Shown here piece after piece: positions 1 to 6,837 of a stretch of 12,811 bases of DNA. This stretch comes from Rickettsiales bacterium (GTDB lineage: Bacteria; Pseudomonadota; Alphaproteobacteria; Rickettsiales; UBA1997): the NCBI GenBank assembly GCA_031289855.1, contig JAITOR010000003.1:1-12811 (forward strand), in the 5' to 3' direction. How positions within the stretch are numbered: the first letter of the stretch is position 1; each line of letters starts with the position of its first letter. The translations under genes were made by a program, and so were the position numbers. Below the pieces are notes generated by a model, which ran no database searches, was not told where the DNA came from, and was given only the letters and a program-made list of their open reading frames with translations.

Positions 1-39
1 TCATTCATTATTCCTTTAGCAATTTGTTTGGAGGTTTGT

Positions 40-1416
40 ATGAATAAATTGTTATTAAATATCTGTTGTGCTTTTATTTATAAAAAGAAAAATCGTCATC
101 ATTTTAGGGAAAAATATGGGAAAAGATTGTCAATTAATAACAATAGTTTAAGGCCAACAACCAACAACGACCTAAACACTAAACTAATTTTGGATCAAAT
201 AAAAAAAATCGATAAAAGAACTAAAATTATTGAAACTCAACTTTTGAAACAGACGATACATCATAAAACCAACTATAAACATGTATTTAATTCCAATAAA
301 CATATATATGGTGATAAAAAATACTTTGAAATCCCCTTCACTTTTGGTAACAATAAAAGTATTGAAAACATTTTGAATGGCACAAATCTTGAATGGCGCA
401 ATGCGAAATTTGAAATTATCAAAAATGGCATCATCTTTAATGTTGGAACCTATTCGAAGTATGGTGTTTACTGTGAAGATTTGCGACCGATTTTATCAAG
501 CGATATTTCTATGTGTTCTTATAAAATTGACCCAAATTTTGACAACAAAATACGAGGACTAAAACCAACTTATCTGGATGAAGAAGTTGTTTTTCTTGGC
601 TTGTATACAAACACCTATGGACATTGTATTATTGGGTCAATGAATCGTTTGTATTCTTTGCTTAATGATAAATACAAAGACAAAAAAGTTGTCATGATTA
701 TGCAAAAACATGATGAGAATCTTATGGAAATTATAATGCTTGCGGGGATTAATAAAGAAAAAATTATCAAAATATATCCAGGCAGCAGTATAAAATTTAG
801 AAGTGTAATAATTCCTGAATGGACCTGTTATTGGCCGACATTTGATATACGAAAAGATTTTGTAAGAAATTTTGACAATATTAGAAAAAACATTCAAAGT
901 GAATATAAATATGAAAAAATATTCATCAACAGAACCAAAAAGAATGGTAAAAAAGTCAATGGCAAAAGAATTTTTGGTGAAGGAAAAATTGAAAATATTT
1001 TTAAAAAAAATGGTTTTACCATCATATGCCCAGATGACTATTCCGTCATGGAACAGGTTAAAATTTTTAAAAATTGCAAAACACTTGCAGGAATTAGCGG
1101 AAGTGGAATGCATAATGTAGTATTCATGGAAGATGGAGCCACCGATATTGTAATAAACCGTGGTTATGGATGCAATGTCAATGCAGGAATTGATTATTAT
1201 AAAAACAATACTTCATTTTATATAATGAATAGCATTATTACTGCAAATATCAATAATGCTGCTGGAGCAGGAAATGCTTTTTGTTTTATAAATGAAAATT
1301 TAAAGAATTTTTTCGATGATAATGAATTTTATTATGATGCAGATGATTTATTGTTTGATGCAGAAGAGTATATTGAATATGCAAATTCGGAAGAATTAAA
1401 AAATCAAATGTTTTAA
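40..1416 (+). CDS. Glycosyltransferase family 61-like protein (DUF563 type)
   Basis: Probable glycosyltransferase acting on a surface polysaccharide or glycan. The ATG at 40 is chosen because GGAGG lies at 30-34 with a 5-nt spacer; a TTG at 28 in the same frame would lie upstream of that site. The product is 458 residues. The first 80 or so are basic and polar with a helical, coiled-coil-prone stretch, and there is no signal peptide. The C-terminal two thirds carries the GT61 pattern: a histidine in a GHCIIGSMNRLYSLL segment (where the family has an H-x-x-D/E-like motif), IFINRTKK (family: YISR), EQVKIFKNCKTLAGISGSGMHN followed by VVFMEDG (family: EQ..LF..A..I.G.HGAGL.N..FM..G). The usual His of the GxHGAG motif is replaced by Ser. 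The gene stands alone on its strand and its stop overlaps the maf stop by 4 bp. Donor and acceptor are unknown. The fold-family call is fairly firm; activity is inferred. Confidence 0.72.
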   Translation: MNKLLLNICCAFIYKKKNRHHFREKYGKRLSINNNSLRPTTNNDLNTKLILDQIKKIDKRTKIIETQLLKQTIHHKTNYKHVFNSNKHIYGDKKYFEIPFTFGNNKSIENILNGTNLEWRNAKFEIIKNGIIFNVGTYSKYGVYCEDLRPILSSDISMCSYKIDPNFDNKIRGLKPTYLDEEVVFLGLYTNTYGHCIIGSMNRLYSLLNDKYKDKKVVMIMQKHDENLMEIIMLAGINKEKIIKIYPGSSIKFRSVIIPEWTCYWPTFDIRKDFVRNFDNIRKNIQSEYKYEKIFINRTKKNGKKVNGKRIFGEGKIENIFKKNGFTIICPDDYSVMEQVKIFKNCKTLAGISGSGMHNVVFMEDGATDIVINRGYGCNVNAGIDYYKNNTSFYIMNSIITANINNAAGAGNAFCFINENLKNFFDDNEFYYDADDLLFDAEEYIEYANSEELKNQMF

Positions 1417-1985
1417 ATTTTTCTTTTTATGCCTGCTGATATAAGCATATTGCTAACTTCATACATCGGCAAACCAATTATATTTGTGTAACTTCCTACA
1501 ATTTTTATTATAAAACTTGCCATTAGACCTTCAACATATACACCACCTGACGCACCCTGCCATTCATTTATTTTAACCAAATCATCAATATCAATTTGAT
1601 TAAAATGTTTGAATTTTACACTTGTTTCCCTTGTTTTTTGCGCTATTTTCCCCCCACTAAAAACACAAGCAGATGAAATAACTTTTATACTTTTTCCCGA
1701 ATATTTTCCTAAATTATCCACGAACTCCTGTTCATCATGGCATTTTTGAAAAAATCGACCCATTAGTGTAATAATAGTATCACCGGTTAAGATTATATCT
1801 TTAGGATATTTTTTACTCATAAAATCGCACTTTAAATTTGCTATTCTTTTTATATAATCTAATGGTTTTTCATTTTTCAATGGAGTTTCATCCACATTGG
1901 CTGGTTCAATTAAATCCGGTAAAAATCCAGCCTGTTTAATAACTTTCAGCCTTCCTACACTACCTGAACCCAATATAAACATCAT
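1413..1985 (-). CDS. maf: Maf-like nucleoside-triphosphate pyrophosphatase
   Basis: Maf/HAM1-superfamily protein, 190 residues, a usual length. The family hydrolyses non-canonical or canonical NTPs to NMP and pyrophosphate and was first linked to septum formation. Visible motifs are an N-terminal LGSGSVGR (family: LAS.SPRR), PANVDE at about 28-33, ILTGDTIIT with Asp69 as the likely catalytic acidic residue, YSGKS.KV, and the C-terminal GGVYVEGLMASFIIKIVGSY then NIIGLPMYEV (family: G.Y.IQG..A.fI..I.GsY.nVvGLP..E). The first Arg of the family's RR pair is replaced by Gly, so the N-terminal motif is divergent. The start ATG overlaps the infA stop as ATGA, which indicates translational coupling and fits the infA-maf order common in Alphaproteobacteria. 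A second ATG follows at once, so the start could be 3 nt later. The stop overlaps the convergent glycosyltransferase stop. Confidence 0.88.
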   Translation of the reverse strand: MMFILGSGSVGRLKVIKQAGFLPDLIEPANVDETPLKNEKPLDYIKRIANLKCDFMSKKYPKDIILTGDTIITLMGRFFQKCHDEQEFVDNLGKYSGKSIKVISSACVFSGGKIAQKTRETSVKFKHFNQIDIDDLVKINEWQGASGGVYVEGLMASFIIKIVGSYTNIIGLPMYEVSNMLISAGIKRKI

Positions 1986-2215
1986 ACCTGTTTCTTATGC
2001 CTCAAAGTTATTCTACCCTTTGTTAAGTCGTAAGGTGTCATTTCTACTTCCACCCTATCACCTCTTAAAATTTTAATTTTGTTTTTTCTAATTTTACCAG
2101 AAGTATGTGCGATTATCACTGATTTATTCATTTCATCCAATTCAACTTTGAAAATCGTATTAGGTAGAACATCGATAACCACACCATTCATAGTAATTAA
2201 GTCTTCTTTTGACAT
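1982..2215 (-). CDS. infA: Translation initiation factor IF-1
   Basis: IF-1 binds the A site of the 30S subunit during initiation. The 77-residue product is the family's usual size and is nearly all one S1/OB-fold domain. It begins MSKEDLITMNGVV and carries the hallmark segments IIAHTSGKIRKN, LRGDRVEVEMTPYDLTKGR and the ending ITLRHKK. The start at 2215 is chosen because the IF-1 family begins here. The frame stays open for 18 codons upstream, but that stretch overlaps the predicted promoter and has no family similarity. There is no Shine-Dalgarno; the predicted leader is only about 20 nt and A/T-only in character. It lies 139 bp downstream of the HtrA-type gene and is coupled to maf by an ATGA overlap, so it is probably read both from its own promoter and from upstream. 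Confidence 0.96.
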   Translation of the reverse strand: MSKEDLITMNGVVIDVLPNTIFKVELDEMNKSVIIAHTSGKIRKNKIKILRGDRVEVEMTPYDLTKGRITLRHKKQV

Positions 2216-2241
2216 AATATATTTTATAATTTGCAATTTTG

Positions 2242-2269
2242 ATAATATTGTTTGAATTTTATAAATCAA
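2242..2269 (-). promoter_or_regulatory. Sigma70-like promoter of infA-maf
   Basis: On the minus strand a TTGATT -35 (2269-2264) is followed after 16 bp by a TATTAT -10 (2247-2242). The predicted start is near 2235, giving a leader of about 20 nt. The position in the only sizeable gap of the cluster (2216-2354) supports it, although AT-rich DNA gives chance matches. Confidence 0.5.
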
Positions 2270-2354
2270 GTTTATTTAATGCAAAAGCAATATATTTTAT
2301 CTTTTTAAAAAAGATGATTGTATATAAAAAAAAGGTAAAAATTCAACCAGCAAC

Positions 2355-3620
2355 TTAATCTAAATTTAGCACAATAACTTTATTTTCATTATTCCTGTTT
2401 ACAATTAATATAATTTTATGTTTTTGCTGCTTAATTGCATTCAAAAGTAAATTTTTTGTAATTGGCTTTTGCTCTAAATATATAATTACATCACCTTCCA
2501 TCAAACCATATTTTTCCGCTATTCCATCCTGTTTAACGCCCAAAACATATAATCCATTAGCATTTGGTAAATTAAAATCATCTCTTATGACATTATCTAT
2601 TGGTAACAAGTATGCATCAAGCACATCAATAGATTTAGTTAATAAATCATTTTGTTTTTCTACTTTATTGTTCTCACCAATCGTTACAACCACCGATAAT
2701 TTTTTATTATTTCTAAAAATTTCCATCTCCACATCAGCATCCACTTCTGTTTTATCTATCAAACTATTAAGTTGTGAAGATTCAGTAATTTTTTCATCAT
2801 TGTATGACAAAATAATATCAGAAACCATTAGATCCGCATCTTTCACTGGACCATTCTGCACAATATTTGTAATTATCACACCACTTTCACGAACACCTAA
2901 TGTTTTTAAAGTATCTTTGTCAATTTTTTCAGTTGTTATACCCAAATATCCATGTCTTATTTCACCATATTTTTTTAATTCCTCCACAATAGATTGTAAA
3001 CTATTGGTTGAAATGGCAAAAGATATACCATTATCGCCATATTTTAAATTAACTAAACCAATAATTTCACCATCCATATTAAAAATTGGACTACCGGAAT
3101 TTCCTTTGTTAGTTTGAACATCAAGTTGAATAAAATCATCTAAATTAGAAATATTAAGATTTACATTTACAGCACTCACAATTCCATATTTTACTGAAAG
3201 TCCAATATTCAATGGATTACCAATAACAAATACGAATTCACCAATATTGGCAAATTTGTTTTTTAAATCAATGTGATTAAATTTTTCGTCTTTTTCAATT
3301 TTTAAAAGAGCTATATCAAGCAACTCATCCACACCCACTATATTTGCAATATAGTTTTTGTTATTATTAAAAGTAATTTTTATTTTTTGTTGTGCCATAT
3401 TTACAATATGTGCTGCAGTCAAAATATAACCATCCTCACTAATTATCACACCAGTTCCAGAGTTTGTGTTTGTATTTACTTTTACTACATTTGGCAAAAC
3501 TTTTTGTATATTTTTTTGTAAATCATTGGCATTTGCAGTTAATAAAAAAAATAGGAAATACAGATAATAAATATTTCCCTTTAAAAATACTTTAAAAATT
3601 GTTTTATTTTCTTTCACCAA
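2355..3620 (-). CDS. HtrA/DegP-family serine protease with two PDZ domains
   Basis: Periplasmic trypsin-like protease/chaperone of the Do (DegP/DegQ) family, about 421 residues. The N-terminus has a basic start, a hydrophobic run (about residues 17-28) and an ANA-N junction near residue 31, consistent with a cleaved signal peptide. The catalytic triad is visible: His71 in LTAAHIV, Asp102 in ELLDIALLKI and Ser175 in NKGNSGSPIF. PDZ1 spans about 220-310 (GYLGITTEK, GVIITNIVQNGPVKDADL) and PDZ2 about 335-420 (GLYVLGVKQDGIAEKYGLMEGD). The protease domain is compact, without the long LA loop of E. coli DegP. No ATG is available near the front: the start is TTG at 3620 or GTG at 3617, both inside the end of the Bax-inhibitor gene (17- or 14-bp overlap), with GAGA upstream as a weak ribosome site. 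The overlap implies co-transcription with the membrane protein. The family usually degrades misfolded envelope proteins. Confidence 0.92.
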   Translation of the reverse strand: MVKENKTIFKVFLKGNIYYLYFLFFLLTANANDLQKNIQKVLPNVVKVNTNTNSGTGVIISEDGYILTAAHIVNMAQQKIKITFNNNKNYIANIVGVDELLDIALLKIEKDEKFNHIDLKNKFANIGEFVFVIGNPLNIGLSVKYGIVSAVNVNLNISNLDDFIQLDVQTNKGNSGSPIFNMDGEIIGLVNLKYGDNGISFAISTNSLQSIVEELKKYGEIRHGYLGITTEKIDKDTLKTLGVRESGVIITNIVQNGPVKDADLMVSDIILSYNDEKITESSQLNSLIDKTEVDADVEMEIFRNNKKLSVVVTIGENNKVEKQNDLLTKSIDVLDAYLLPIDNVIRDDFNLPNANGLYVLGVKQDGIAEKYGLMEGDVIIYLEQKPITKNLLLNAIKQQKHKIILIVNRNNENKVIVLNLD

Positions 3621-4305
3621 AAAATCTCAATAAATGTATAAACAAATTGATAAAATCCATATAAAGATTTAATGCACCTATGATTGCAACTTTCTCGGTT
3701 GCATCAGCATTTATTCCCACATAGTTATAAGTTTCTTTTAATCTTTGCACATCATATGCAGTCAAACCTGTAAATATAATTATACCGAGTATAGAAGTTG
3801 CAAATTCAATAGCTGAACTTTTCAAAAATATGTTTACAAGTGAGGCGATTAAAATTCCAAAAAGTCCCATAATCATAAAAGAACCCATTGAAGTTAAGTC
3901 TTTTTTTGTTGTGTTTCCATATAATGCCATACCAGCAAAAGTTGTGGCAGAAAATAAAAAAGTTTTTGCAATACTGATACCAGAATATGCTAAAAATATG
4001 AATGACAGGGAAATACCCATCAATACAGAATAAATCCAGAGGTTGTTTCTTGCTCTTTCAGGGCTCATTGTCCATATCTTTGAACTAAAATATATAACAA
4101 AAAACAATGGTGCAAGTGAGAATATTATATGGAACGATGCCACAAACCTCAACAATTGTGGCGAATTCGATACCACAAATGCAACTACACCAGTTAAACC
4201 AAGCGCAAAAAACATATACTTAAAGATAGATGTCATATATTTTCTCAAGCCATCATCATAAGTTTTGTAACTTGTAGATGAGGAAAAATTTGTAACATTT
4301 TTCAT
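3604..4305 (-). CDS. Bax inhibitor-1/YbhL-family integral membrane protein
   Basis: A 233-residue inner-membrane protein of the BI-1 (UPF0005, TMBIM) family, which includes pH-sensitive calcium-leak channels such as BsYetJ; the bacterial physiological role is unsettled. After a polar N-terminus of about 25 residues there are seven hydrophobic segments, starting near FKYMFFALGLTGVVAFVV. The C-terminal signature is clear: GIIIFTGLTAYDVQRLK followed by a last helix beginning ALNLYMDFINLFIHLLRF. The two acidic residues of the family's di-aspartyl sensor correspond to the Asp in TAYDVQ and the Asp in YMDFINL. The start at 4305 has AAGGAG (4316-4311) 5 nt upstream. The gene overlaps the HtrA-type protease that follows, so the two are coupled. 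It is preceded by a strong promoter (4332-4360) and is divergent from the LppC-like gene. Confidence 0.93.
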   Translation of the reverse strand: MKNVTNFSSSTSYKTYDDGLRKYMTSIFKYMFFALGLTGVVAFVVSNSPQLLRFVASFHIIFSLAPLFFVIYFSSKIWTMSPERARNNLWIYSVLMGISLSFIFLAYSGISIAKTFLFSATTFAGMALYGNTTKKDLTSMGSFMIMGLFGILIASLVNIFLKSSAIEFATSILGIIIFTGLTAYDVQRLKETYNYVGINADATEKVAIIGALNLYMDFINLFIHLLRFFGERK

Positions 4306-4331
4306 TTTTTCTCCTTCATAATTTAATTAAG

Positions 4332-4360
4332 ATAATAAAAGAGATTTTATGAATTGTCAA
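4332..4360 (-). promoter_or_regulatory. Strong sigma70-like promoter of the BI-1/HtrA operon
   Basis: On the minus strand a consensus TTGACA -35 (4360-4355) and a TATTAT -10 (4337-4332) are separated by the ideal 17 bp. The predicted start is near 4325, about 20 nt before the ATG, leaving room for the AAGGAG ribosome site. Confidence 0.72.
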
Positions 4361-4377
4361 ATAAATTTATTTATAAA

Positions 4378-4405
4378 TTGACAAAATAATTTTATCCATT
4401 ATCAT
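4378..4405 (+). promoter_or_regulatory. Sigma70-like promoter of the LppC-like/hemW operon, probably leaderless
   Basis: A consensus TTGACA -35 (4378-4383) is followed after 16 bp by TATCAT (4400-4405). The predicted start falls near 4412, one to three bases before the ATG at 4414, and no ribosome-binding site is present, so the mRNA is probably leaderless. Its -35 is 17 bp from the -35 of the divergent BI-1 promoter, and the two form the ends of an inverted TGTCAA...TTGACA pair. Confidence 0.65.
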
Positions 4406-4413
4406 GACCATAT

Positions 4414-5769
4414 ATGAAAAAAAAAATTGCCATTTTATTACTTGTGTTGGTGTTGACATCTTGTCAAACCGCTGTAATGAAGAAAATTAGTAGTGGAGTC
4501 GGCAGTGTATTTAGTGGCGGTATATTTGGTAATGGTGGCATATTTGGTGATGGACTTTTCAATTCCAGAGAAGATGGTAAACCATTCGAAAGCATAGAAA
4601 CAACGGAATTGCCTAATAATCAAGAAAATAAAAAATTAAAAGTTGCTCTTCTCATACCGCTTTCCGGTAAAGCCGCAAAAATTGGAGAATCCATGTTTAA
4701 TGCGGCAAGAATATCAGTTTTTAATAACTCATTAAACAATATCACAATCATGCCATATGATACAAAGGCCACTGATTTTGATGCGATAAACGCAATGAAT
4801 GCTGCAATTAGGGATGATGTGGACATTATAATTGGACCTCTTACAACACAAGCAACTCTTGCAACCATTGATATTGCAGAGCAACATAATAAAATTATGA
4901 TTTCGTTGAGTGATAATACTGCCATAAAAACTGATAATAGACCAAATTTATATTTAATTTCCATCAATTCAAACCAAGAACTTGATAGATTGATTAGCTA
5001 TTTTATTGATGAACAAAACTTTTATGGCTTTTCTGCTCTATTTCCATCCAATATATATGGCAATCAATTATCAAAAAATTTCTCCGAAATAATATCTCGA
5101 AAAGATGCTAAAATAGTTAAAAGAGATTTTTATTCCACTAATGATAGAAATTTAGGCCAAAAAGTTGTATCCCTGCTAAACACTCATTCATTTAGAAATG
5201 ATGTGATAAGGCAATATGAAGAGGATAAAAAAATAGCAAAAGCCGAAGGTTTAAATATGCAGGTTGAATTCAAATATAATAAAGAGGATAAGGTATTTAC
5301 TGATGCTTTGATAGTGACAGATAGTGGAAATGATTTGGTAAGAATTGCAAATTATTTAAATAATCATGATACGGATGGTAAAAAACCTTTACTTGTGGGA
5401 ACCAGCAAATGGTTAAATAGCAGTTTATATAACAATGATGCATTTGAAAATACATATTTTGTGGCTCCAAATCCTCAAACCTATGTAGATTTTTCAAACG
5501 AATACTATGACATTTATAGTGCATATCCATTGAAAATATCATCATTTATCTATGATGCAGTAACCGCTATAATTGAAAGTTATGCGGCAGCCCAAAGTAA
5601 AGAAGATATAAAATTTGCTCTTGAAAATTATCAAGGTTTTGATGGTATAAATGGAAGATTTAGATTTTTAAGCAATGGTCTTACTGAAAGAAAACTTGCT
5701 ATAATCAAAATTGTAAATGGAAAATATGAAATTGTAGATTATGATGAAGACCCATTCCTCAAATATTAG
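4414..5769 (+). CDS. LppC/LpoA-like lipoprotein, penicillin-binding protein activator family
   Basis: A 451-residue lipoprotein. The signal peptide is MKKKIAILLLVLVLTSC, with a lipobox LTSC at 14-17, so Cys17 should be lipidated and the protein anchored in the outer membrane facing the periplasm. A Gly/Phe-rich linker follows (about 25-50, with GGIFG repeated). From about residue 74 (LKVALLIPLSGKAAKIGESM) to the end there is a type-1 periplasmic-binding-protein fold, as in LpoA/YraM, with IIGPLTTQATLATIDIAEQH as the characteristic early segment. In gamma-proteobacteria LpoA activates PBP1a; in Alphaproteobacteria the family is named by similarity only. The start has no Shine-Dalgarno and lies next to the predicted transcript start. 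The 3' end overlaps hemW by 29 nt. The usual alphaproteobacterial neighbours rsmI and yraN are not in this window. Confidence 0.85.
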   Translation: MKKKIAILLLVLVLTSCQTAVMKKISSGVGSVFSGGIFGNGGIFGDGLFNSREDGKPFESIETTELPNNQENKKLKVALLIPLSGKAAKIGESMFNAARISVFNNSLNNITIMPYDTKATDFDAINAMNAAIRDDVDIIIGPLTTQATLATIDIAEQHNKIMISLSDNTAIKTDNRPNLYLISINSNQELDRLISYFIDEQNFYGFSALFPSNIYGNQLSKNFSEIISRKDAKIVKRDFYSTNDRNLGQKVVSLLNTHSFRNDVIRQYEEDKKIAKAEGLNMQVEFKYNKEDKVFTDALIVTDSGNDLVRIANYLNNHDTDGKKPLLVGTSKWLNSSLYNNDAFENTYFVAPNPQTYVDFSNEYYDIYSAYPLKISSFIYDAVTAIIESYAAAQSKEDIKFALENYQGFDGINGRFRFLSNGLTERKLAIIKIVNGKYEIVDYDEDPFLKY

Positions 5770-6835
5770 TTTGTATATTCATTATCCATTTTGCAAAAGC
5801 AAGTGCCCCTATTGTGATTTTAATTCATTTTGTTTTACAATTGATGAAGAAAAATTGATAAATGCATATCAGAAAGAACTAGATTTTTATGGCGAAATTT
5901 TAAAAAATAGAACAATAGAAACCATATATTTTGGTGGTGGAACACCAATCTTAATGAGCGAAAAATTATTGGAAAGCATATTAAACAAAATCTCTTGTGA
6001 TGGGGAAATTTCAATGGAGGCAAATCCAAATAGTATTAGTTATGAAAAATTGAAAAATTTTAAAAATATTGGCATTAATCGTTTGTCGATTGGTATACAA
6101 AGTTTAAACGATAAGGACTTAAAGTTTCTTGGACGAACACATAATAGAGCAGAAGGATTGAAAGCCATTGAAAATGCTAGGAAAATTTTCAAAGATAGAT
6201 ATTCAATTGATATGATTTATAGTCGTCCAAATCAAAATTTACAAGAATGGGGTGATGAATTACAAGAGGCCATTACACTTTCCCCTCATCACATTTCAGC
6301 CTATCAATTGATTATTGAAAAAGGAACGATGTTTGCAAGACAAAAAATACAAGAACAAAACGAGAATTTAAGTGCGAAATTTTACAATACAACAAATAAA
6401 ATTATGGAAAAAAATGGATTAAATTTTTATGAAATTTCAAATTATGCACAATTTAATTACGAATGTAAACATAATATTGTATACTGGAAAAGCGGAGAAT
6501 GGATAGGAATTGGAGCAGGTGCCCACGGACGATTAAATGTCGGAAACAAAAGATATGCTATACAGAATGTGAAAAATCCATTGCAATGGGTAAAAAAAGT
6601 TAAAACAAATGGCAATGGAATTAGTGTAAAAACCAAATTGAATGCCGACGATATTAGAAGCGAAAAAATATTAATGGGATTACGAACAAAACAAGGAATA
6701 AACATGAATGGCTTAGAATTAAAAAATATTGATATGTTATCAAAAGAAGGATTGGTTGTGTTGAATAAAGATTGGATATCATTAACAAATAAAGGTTTTT
6801 TATTGTTAAACAAGGTGGTGGAAAAATTGATATAA
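5741..6835 (+). CDS. hemW: HemW-type radical SAM heme chaperone
   Basis: Radical-SAM protein of the HemN/HemW group, about 364 residues. Near the N-terminus it has SLYIHYPFCKSKCPYCDFNS, with Cys18, Cys22 and Cys25 forming the CxxxCxxC motif for the 4Fe-4S cluster. The position after CxxxCxxC is DF rather than the xC of true coproporphyrinogen dehydrogenase, which favours HemW, a heme-trafficking protein. The SAM-binding segment IYFGGGTP lies at 62-69, followed by ISMEANP, NRLSIGIQSLND, YSIDMIYSRPNQ and the C-terminal HemN domain with HNIVYWKSGEWIGIGAGAHG. The ATG at 5741 is directly followed by a second ATG at 5744; neither has a ribosome site. Both lie inside the preceding lipoprotein gene (29-nt overlap), so translation is probably coupled. 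The stop is separated by 2 bp from the convergent yifB stop. Confidence 0.94.
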   Translation: MMKTHSSNISLYIHYPFCKSKCPYCDFNSFCFTIDEEKLINAYQKELDFYGEILKNRTIETIYFGGGTPILMSEKLLESILNKISCDGEISMEANPNSISYEKLKNFKNIGINRLSIGIQSLNDKDLKFLGRTHNRAEGLKAIENARKIFKDRYSIDMIYSRPNQNLQEWGDELQEAITLSPHHISAYQLIIEKGTMFARQKIQEQNENLSAKFYNTTNKIMEKNGLNFYEISNYAQFNYECKHNIVYWKSGEWIGIGAGAHGRLNVGNKRYAIQNVKNPLQWVKKVKTNGNGISVKTKLNADDIRSEKILMGLRTKQGINMNGLELKNIDMLSKEGLVVLNKDWISLTNKGFLLLNKVVEKLI

Positions 6836-6837
6836 AA

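Noticed and set aside
637..1113. Minus-strand open frame of 158 codons inside the glycosyltransferase gene
   Set aside because: Phe/Ile/Asn-rich shadow of the real gene with no ribosome site; the plus-strand frame has clear family motifs.
2320..2354. Terminator after the HtrA-type gene on the minus strand (GGT...ACC followed by T8)
   Set aside because: The stem is only about three pairs; read-through into infA is as likely.
2587..3117. Long plus-strand open frame antisense to the HtrA-type protease
   Set aside because: The minus-strand frame contains an intact protease triad and PDZ domains; the antisense frame is low-complexity, Ser/Ile-rich, without ribosome site or recognisable motif.
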